From a candidate division WOR-3 bacterium (GTDB taxonomy: Bacteria > Hydrothermota > Tepidihabitantia > Tepidihabitantales > Tepidihabitantaceae): a stretch of 64,000 nt of DNA. The stretch spans positions 62,001-126,000 of the forward strand of contig JBDRTY010000001.1 in the NCBI GenBank assembly GCA_039801085.1. Direction: 5' to 3'. Of the stretch, positions 59,607 to 64,000 are shown one piece after another; position 1 is the stretch's first letter, and every line of letters begins with the position of its first letter. A program made the translations under genes and the position numbers. Below the pieces are notes generated by a model. It was not told the origin of the DNA, made no database searches, and worked only from the letters and a program-made list of their open reading frames with translations.

Positions 59607-60466
59607 GTGCAGTTTGCCGGCTGGTTCATCTTTCAGATCTGCACCTGGGCGGCGGCTACTTTGTAGAGGGATGGGGAAGGCAGGTGGTGGATACTATAAG
59701 TATGCTGAACCCAGATCTTCTTATAATTACTGGTGATCTGACGACCGAGGGGCATGTCCATGAATATGAACAGGTAATTGAGTATTTAGGAAAATTTTCA
59801 GTTGCCCGCAGGCTGATTGTACCCGGAAATCACGATGCCCGCAATGAGGGGTACATGATTTTTGAGGAACTGTTCGGTACCCGTTATCCGTTTTTTGAGG
59901 ATGGAAAAATTACTGTTCTGGGGCTTGATTCCAGTCAGCCGGATATTGATGATGGTCACATCGGGCGGTCAAATTACCTGATGATTGCGCACCGGTTTCA
60001 GGACCGATCAGGGCTGAAAATTGTCTGCCTCCACCATCATCTGGTGCCCATTCCCGGAACCGGCCGGGAGCGGCACATCTCCACCGATGCCGGCGATGTG
60101 CTGAAACTGCTGGTGGAGCTCGACGTCAGAATCGCCCTTTCCGGTCATAAACATCTGCCCTGGGTCTGGCATATTGAAAACACCTGGCTTATTACCGGCG
60201 GAACCGCAACATCCCGGAGGTTGAAAGGGAGAAGTTACCCCTCGTTCAATTTGCTGATGATTGGAGAGAGGGAGTTTGAGCTGGTGGAGATCAATGTGGC
60301 TACCGGTGAACACATTCGGAAAACTGGTGGCGCCGGTTTAAGATTATCTGATCTTGATGATTTTATGCGTCACCGGTTTCCCACCTTGGTCAGAATGGAT
60401 GATGAAATAAACACCGCAGTGGAGGTGCCGGTTCCGGACGATCCGTCCGGTTGCATCATAAATTAG
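59603..60466 (+). CDS. Calcineurin-like metallophosphoesterase
   Basis: A 287-residue binuclear metallophosphoesterase of CpdA type. Metal ligands are all visible: LVHLSDLHLGG (DxH), LIITGDLTTEG (GD), VPGNHD (GNHD), CLHHHLVP, and SGHKHLP (GHxH). It is cytosolic, coupled to phoR by ATGA, so it belongs to the phosphate regulon and may release phosphate from nucleotides or phosphodiesters. The last 41 residues overlap the opposite-strand kelch gene in 123 bases and look unlike the family, so they may be an extension acquired when the two genes converged. Confidence 0.88.
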   Translation: MSAVCRLVHLSDLHLGGGYFVEGWGRQVVDTISMLNPDLLIITGDLTTEGHVHEYEQVIEYLGKFSVARRLIVPGNHDARNEGYMIFEELFGTRYPFFEDGKITVLGLDSSQPDIDDGHIGRSNYLMIAHRFQDRSGLKIVCLHHHLVPIPGTGRERHISTDAGDVLKLLVELDVRIALSGHKHLPWVWHIENTWLITGGTATSRRLKGRSYPSFNLLMIGEREFELVEINVATGEHIRKTGGAGLRLSDLDDFMRHRFPTLVRMDDEINTAVEVPVPDDPSGCIIN

Positions 60467-63400
60467 TGGCTGGTCAAGGACCGGCTTCTTTCCGGAATTT
60501 AAAGCCAAAGTGGGACTGTCGCACCTGGTGAGCTGTTCCGCAGAAACAGGAAAGGGACTGCGCCTCGGGCAGATGGCAGCGGTAGTTTCGTAACACCAGA
60601 ATTCTCTGGTGCCTCCGCCTTTGAAGGCATAAATCCGGCCATTGAGAAAGGCGAGCGCACCGCCTGCTCCGATCCGGCGCCATCGGATGCCCAGCGGGAT
60701 ATCTTGAAGTCGTTCCCAGCTGTCCGAGACCGCGTCATAGCGCCAGAATTCGGTGGTTTTCCCGCCCTTGAAGGCATAAATGTAACGGCGGTTGTCGCTG
60801 GTCAGAGCGGTGCCGCTGCGGCACTTTTTCAGTGTGCCGGCGGAAGTTAGGGGCAGGGCAGAGCAGGTGCGCCAGCTGTCGCGCTCAGTAATGTATTCAT
60901 AGAACTCGTTCGTTGCACCCTTGAGCACAAATACCCGCTTACCCAGCCCGGTCATAGCACTGCCGGACTTTACCGGTTTATCGGACGGTCCCTTCGGAAC
61001 CGGGCGACGGGCATGCCATTCCCGCTGTTTTACCCAGTAGACAAGAAATTCGTTTGTATTGCTGCCCTTCAGACAGTAAAGTTTACCGGTATCCTGGGGT
61101 GGGACATACGCCAGACCGGAACCGAACCGGACACCAGGAGTGAAGTCCGGCAGGGCAGGAAGGGAAAGCCAGGTGTCATCGGGAATGTAATAACACCAGA
61201 ATTCGCGGGTGTTGTTACCCTTCAATGCGTAAATCCGGCTTCCCCCATCCCAGCACAGTGCCGAGCCGTTCCGGATTTTCCGGCCGCGTTCCCCATCGGG
61301 CAGCGATGCTCTTGCCATCCAGGAACGGCTGGACGGCTCATACTCCCAGAATTCATTGCTTCCGCCGCCCTTAAAGGCAAACAGCCTTGAGCCCGTTGCC
61401 ACCAGTGAACCGCCCGCCCGTACCGGTTTGTTATGCGGTCCGGGCGGAATTGACAGGAGCTCCCGCCAGTGCCGGGCTGAGATTGAGTCGACAAAACATA
61501 TTAAACCGGTGCTGTCATTGGCCGGGTTTTCATCCCCTTCAAGTCTGACCCGGGCAAGCACAAGATAAGAGCCGGGTTCAGCCTGCCACTGATTGAAGTC
61601 AAGCCGGGCAGAGTCCCCGCTTGCCAGCCGGACCGGAAGAGATTCGGCGTAGACCGGGGTGGTATCAGGTAAAGATGCGAAGATATAAAGAGAGGAATTA
61701 AATTCTGCTGTTTCTTCTCCGGGGTTGTGAACCACAATTACCGGTGTTACCGCCTCAGCCAGTATTGTTTCAGCCGGGGCGGCAATTCTGAGTACCGCAG
61801 CATCCCGGCGGGTAACACGAAATAATTTGGTCAGGGTGTCGTTTGCCGGTTGCATGTCGGCAACAAGACTGGTGCGTGCCGATGCCCGGTAACTGCCACC
61901 AGTTGCCTGCCAGAGGGAAAAGCAAAGCAGTGATTCCTGTTCCGGTTCAAGTCCCGCAAGTAACAGGGAATCGGCATATATCCGGCTTCCGGCACTGTCA
62001 TAGATTGAGAGATAAACCGGCAGGTTTGACGGTCGGTTGCCAAAGTTCCTGACCTGAATCTGGGGAACAATTTCCCGCCGGCTGTTTATTGATTCAGGTT
62101 TCGGTATCGCCACCACTCCGGCATCAAGCACCTGCACGAACAGACTGGTGCTCATCGTGTCATTGGTGGGGTTCCGGTCACCAGGGCATGATAATGAACA
62201 GAATACCGTCTGATGGTTTCGTGCCCTTGCCTGCCAGATGTTAAACCGGGTTATTACCGAATCTCCTGATGCAATGGCAATAAAAACGCTGTCCTGATAG
62301 GTGTTACCAATAATAATCTTGGCTTTGACCGTTGCGGTATCATCGCCGTAATTTTTAATCAGTATCTGCGGCGGTCCGGCGGTTCCTGAGTCAACTATAC
62401 CGGTGGGCCAGATGATTGCACTGACCCCGGCATCCTGGTTAACGACACGGAAACAGCGGCTGGCGGTGTCGTTTTCCGGATGCAGATCACCGTTCAGATT
62501 TAACCGGAAGCGGGCATAGTAATTACCAGTATCAGTTTCCCAGACCGGGAAAGCGGTGTCGCGCCTAACCCCTCGTCCCAGTCTTAAATTTATCATGCTG
62601 GTGTAAACCGGCTGTTGACGGGCAAGGGAAATGATCGAACAGCAGGCGGTGAAACTGGCGTCGACATTTCCGGCATTCCAAATCCGGATCCGAGGCTGGA
62701 CCGTGAGTTCGTAAATCCGGTTCCGGGGTGCGATGATACTTTCCAGGACAATGTCCTGCACCCGGACAAAGATGTTTTTCCGGACGGAATTGTTGTTACG
62801 AATGGCATCATTCCGGAAAAGGGTTGAGCAGACCGCGGTTGCATTTCCCCGGGTGTGCACCGGCAGGCTGGCAAATACAACAACAGTTGACTCATTGACA
62901 CCCAGTTGGTCAATGAACGAGCTCCGGCTGGAATCGGCAAGATGGAAAAATACGAGGATTGATTCTGCAGCCAGATCACCGGTGTTTTTGATTACCGCCA
63001 TCGGCGTGACCACTGCCGCCGAATCGATCGTATCACCAGGGTGAGTAATCCTTAAAATCGCAACATCACTCAGTTGTTCGTAACGGAGGAGCCGGACTTG
63101 GGATACGGATGCTCCCAAAATGTCGGTCCAGGCGATCTGAACCGTGCCCTGCCGGGCAGAGATGGAGAGGCGCTCCCGGTCGATACTTGCATTAGCCGGC
63201 TTTAAAACCTGAACCGTATCCCAGTCACCGGCAGCGGTGCGCTTGCGGTAACAGATCTGCTTTGTTCCATTGACCGGTTCCCCGTCAATCCAGGCGCAGT
63301 GCAGATTGCCAGAATCGTCGCAGATTATTGATGGTTCTGATTTGCCCCTGCTCCACTGGTTCAACCGGCAGGTGTCACCCCAGCCACCTTCGCCCCGGGC

Positions 63401-64000
63401 ACGATAGAGAACTGACTGGGCGCTCTGAGAACCGCTTACCCAGATAACATGGAATGAGTCGGCATCCGCACAGACGGCAGGCTGGGAACTGGTCCGGTAA
63501 CTGTAAACAGTTTCAATTTCTGCCCAGCCAGTGGCAAGCCGGAGCCGGGCGGCGACGATGTAGGGATTTGGAGGCTGCTTCCAAGTAACCATGACCGTTC
63601 CTGACGGCGAGCAGGCGACTGCCGGTCTAACTGGTTCGTAGTTTGTTATAAAGGCTACGGTTTCACCATGGCTCCAGCCGGTATCGGAACGGTAGGTGTA
63701 CAGAAGCAGAGCGTTGCCTGTCGGGGTTTTGCGATTCCAACAGCAGTGATGGTGCTGAAATTGATCGATGGTAAGTGCGACAGCTATGTCACTCAGATCA
63801 CCACTTAAACTGTCAATGAGTTCCCATTCTCTGGTAATAAAACTACGCCGTTTCAGCCAGAGTAACCCGTTGGCAGGCCAGACGACATAGATGTTGCCAC
63901 CAGAGTCGCAGGCAATTGCAGGCTCACCCGCACTGCGAGTGCCGTGGTAGATGATGGTGTCGCTGTTCCATTGCCGGCGTGCGTGATCCCAGCTGGAGTA
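60344..64000 (-). CDS. Very large secreted kelch/CARDB-like protein, 5' end outside window
   Basis: The frame is open from the stop at 60344 to the window edge (over 1200 residues), so the N-terminus is missing; an internal ATG at 63592 is not the start. From the edge inward there are repeats like PAIACDSGGNIYVVW and QPAVCADADSFHVIWVSG, then five or six CARDB-type Ig domains (DAGVVAIPKPESI ... NDT). About six kelch-type repeats follow (NEFWEYEPSSRSW, REFWCYYIPDDTW, NEFYEYITERDSW, TEFWRYDAVSDSW). It ends with DATGRIVRNR ... CGVYFIIH ... KIIKIR, a type IX-like tail. Likely a cell-surface adhesin or large secreted protein; no enzyme domain seen. Confidence 0.8.
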   Translation of the reverse strand, partial: YSSWDHARRQWNSDTIIYHGTRSAGEPAIACDSGGNIYVVWPANGLLWLKRRSFITREWELIDSLSGDLSDIAVALTIDQFQHHHCCWNRKTPTGNALLLYTYRSDTGWSHGETVAFITNYEPVRPAVACSPSGTVMVTWKQPPNPYIVAARLRLATGWAEIETVYSYRTSSQPAVCADADSFHVIWVSGSQSAQSVLYRARGEGGWGDTCRLNQWSRGKSEPSIICDDSGNLHCAWIDGEPVNGTKQICYRKRTAAGDWDTVQVLKPANASIDRERLSISARQGTVQIAWTDILGASVSQVRLLRYEQLSDVAILRITHPGDTIDSAAVVTPMAVIKNTGDLAAESILVFFHLADSSRSSFIDQLGVNESTVVVFASLPVHTRGNATAVCSTLFRNDAIRNNNSVRKNIFVRVQDIVLESIIAPRNRIYELTVQPRIRIWNAGNVDASFTACCSIISLARQQPVYTSMINLRLGRGVRRDTAFPVWETDTGNYYARFRLNLNGDLHPENDTASRCFRVVNQDAGVSAIIWPTGIVDSGTAGPPQILIKNYGDDTATVKAKIIIGNTYQDSVFIAIASGDSVITRFNIWQARARNHQTVFCSLSCPGDRNPTNDTMSTSLFVQVLDAGVVAIPKPESINSRREIVPQIQVRNFGNRPSNLPVYLSIYDSAGSRIYADSLLLAGLEPEQESLLCFSLWQATGGSYRASARTSLVADMQPANDTLTKLFRVTRRDAAVLRIAAPAETILAEAVTPVIVVHNPGEETAEFNSSLYIFASLPDTTPVYAESLPVRLASGDSARLDFNQWQAEPGSYLVLARVRLEGDENPANDSTGLICFVDSISARHWRELLSIPPGPHNKPVRAGGSLVATGSRLFAFKGGGSNEFWEYEPSSRSWMARASLPDGERGRKIRNGSALCWDGGSRIYALKGNNTREFWCYYIPDDTWLSLPALPDFTPGVRFGSGLAYVPPQDTGKLYCLKGSNTNEFLVYWVKQREWHARRPVPKGPSDKPVKSGSAMTGLGKRVFVLKGATNEFYEYITERDSWRTCSALPLTSAGTLKKCRSGTALTSDNRRYIYAFKGGKTTEFWRYDAVSDSWERLQDIPLGIRWRRIGAGGALAFLNGRIYAFKGGGTREFWCYETTAAICPRRSPFPVSAEQLTRCDSPTLALNSGKKPVLDQPLIYDATGRIVRNRHLHCGVYFIIHSDQGGKPVTHKIIKIR

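Noticed and set aside
60474-61400. CRISPR-like or DNA tandem repeats in the kelch region
   Set aside because: The repeats are visible only as protein motifs; the DNA units diverge and have no constant repeat-spacer pattern.
1-64000. Mobile elements, prophage or integrase genes
   Set aside because: No transposase, integrase, terminal inverted repeats or phage structural genes were recognised in any frame.

Overview
The window is a dense stretch of bacterial chromosome with a GC content well over 50% by eye. Gene gaps are a few bases or negative, and TTG and GTG starts are common. Five secreted proteins end in a Por/type IX-like C-terminal tail (Asn-Pro-Phe or Gly-Arg turn, then Gly-(Ile/Val)-Tyr strand and a short basic end). 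With Omp28-like, DUF2520, DUF2723 and stand-alone AICARFT genes, this suggests an uncultured lineage of the FCB superphylum, of WOR-3/Stahlbacteria type. That placement is inference; there is no rRNA gene to test it.

Layout. 1-3661 (minus): tRNA-Phe, rpsT, a GT4 glycosyltransferase, a flippase-like membrane protein and a YfhO-like protein cut by the window edge. 4023-10496 (plus): a TVP38/DedA protein, biotin carboxylase, valyl-tRNA synthetase and three small envelope or enzyme-like genes, one a class II amidotransferase look-alike with Ser instead of Cys. 10568-16232 (minus): PilT-type ATPase, a zinc-site-less M1-like protein fused to a barrel, its XRE regulator, and a C25-like secreted protein. 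16317-28747: DUF2520 enzyme, lipoprotein, VWA membrane protein, a polysaccharide-assembly set (DUF2723, GT39-like, GT2, WbaP-like) and a secreted beta-propeller. 28756-37722: a 54-residue Cys-rich protein with an agmatinase, a large secreted protein, FmdB, CvpA, then a B12 block (adenosyltransferase, MeaB, two-subunit methylmalonyl-CoA mutase) and an AICARFT-only PurH.

The most striking region is 37770-45332 (minus). Two homologous exported Omp28/thioredoxin-like genes each carry an in-frame TGA exactly where the first Cys of a CxxC redox motif belongs, giving UASC and UAYC. Each TGA is followed at the right distance by a hairpin that fits the bacterial SECIS model. They flank, and one heads, an operon of TlpA-like thioredoxin, DUF6029-like barrel, 37-residue membrane peptide, NapH-like 4Fe-4S membrane protein, LipA and an MFS transporter. 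I read this as a selenocysteine-dependent extracytoplasmic redox system.

45337-47634 (minus) holds LolA-like, thioesterase and RimO genes. 48029-60466 (plus) is a phosphate regulon with two complete Pst transporters, a porin, PhoU, PhoB, PhoR and a phosphoesterase. The first Pst set has two different ATPases whose lost motifs all fall in one composite ATP site, which predicts an asymmetric heterodimer. The window ends inside a >1200-residue kelch-like secreted protein (minus).

Promoters are unusually legible: TTGACA-type -35, nearly always a 16-base spacer, TATAAT-like -10, and often the start codon only 5-9 bases after the -10. Many mRNAs here are therefore probably leaderless, while operon-internal and several secreted genes use Shine-Dalgarno sites.
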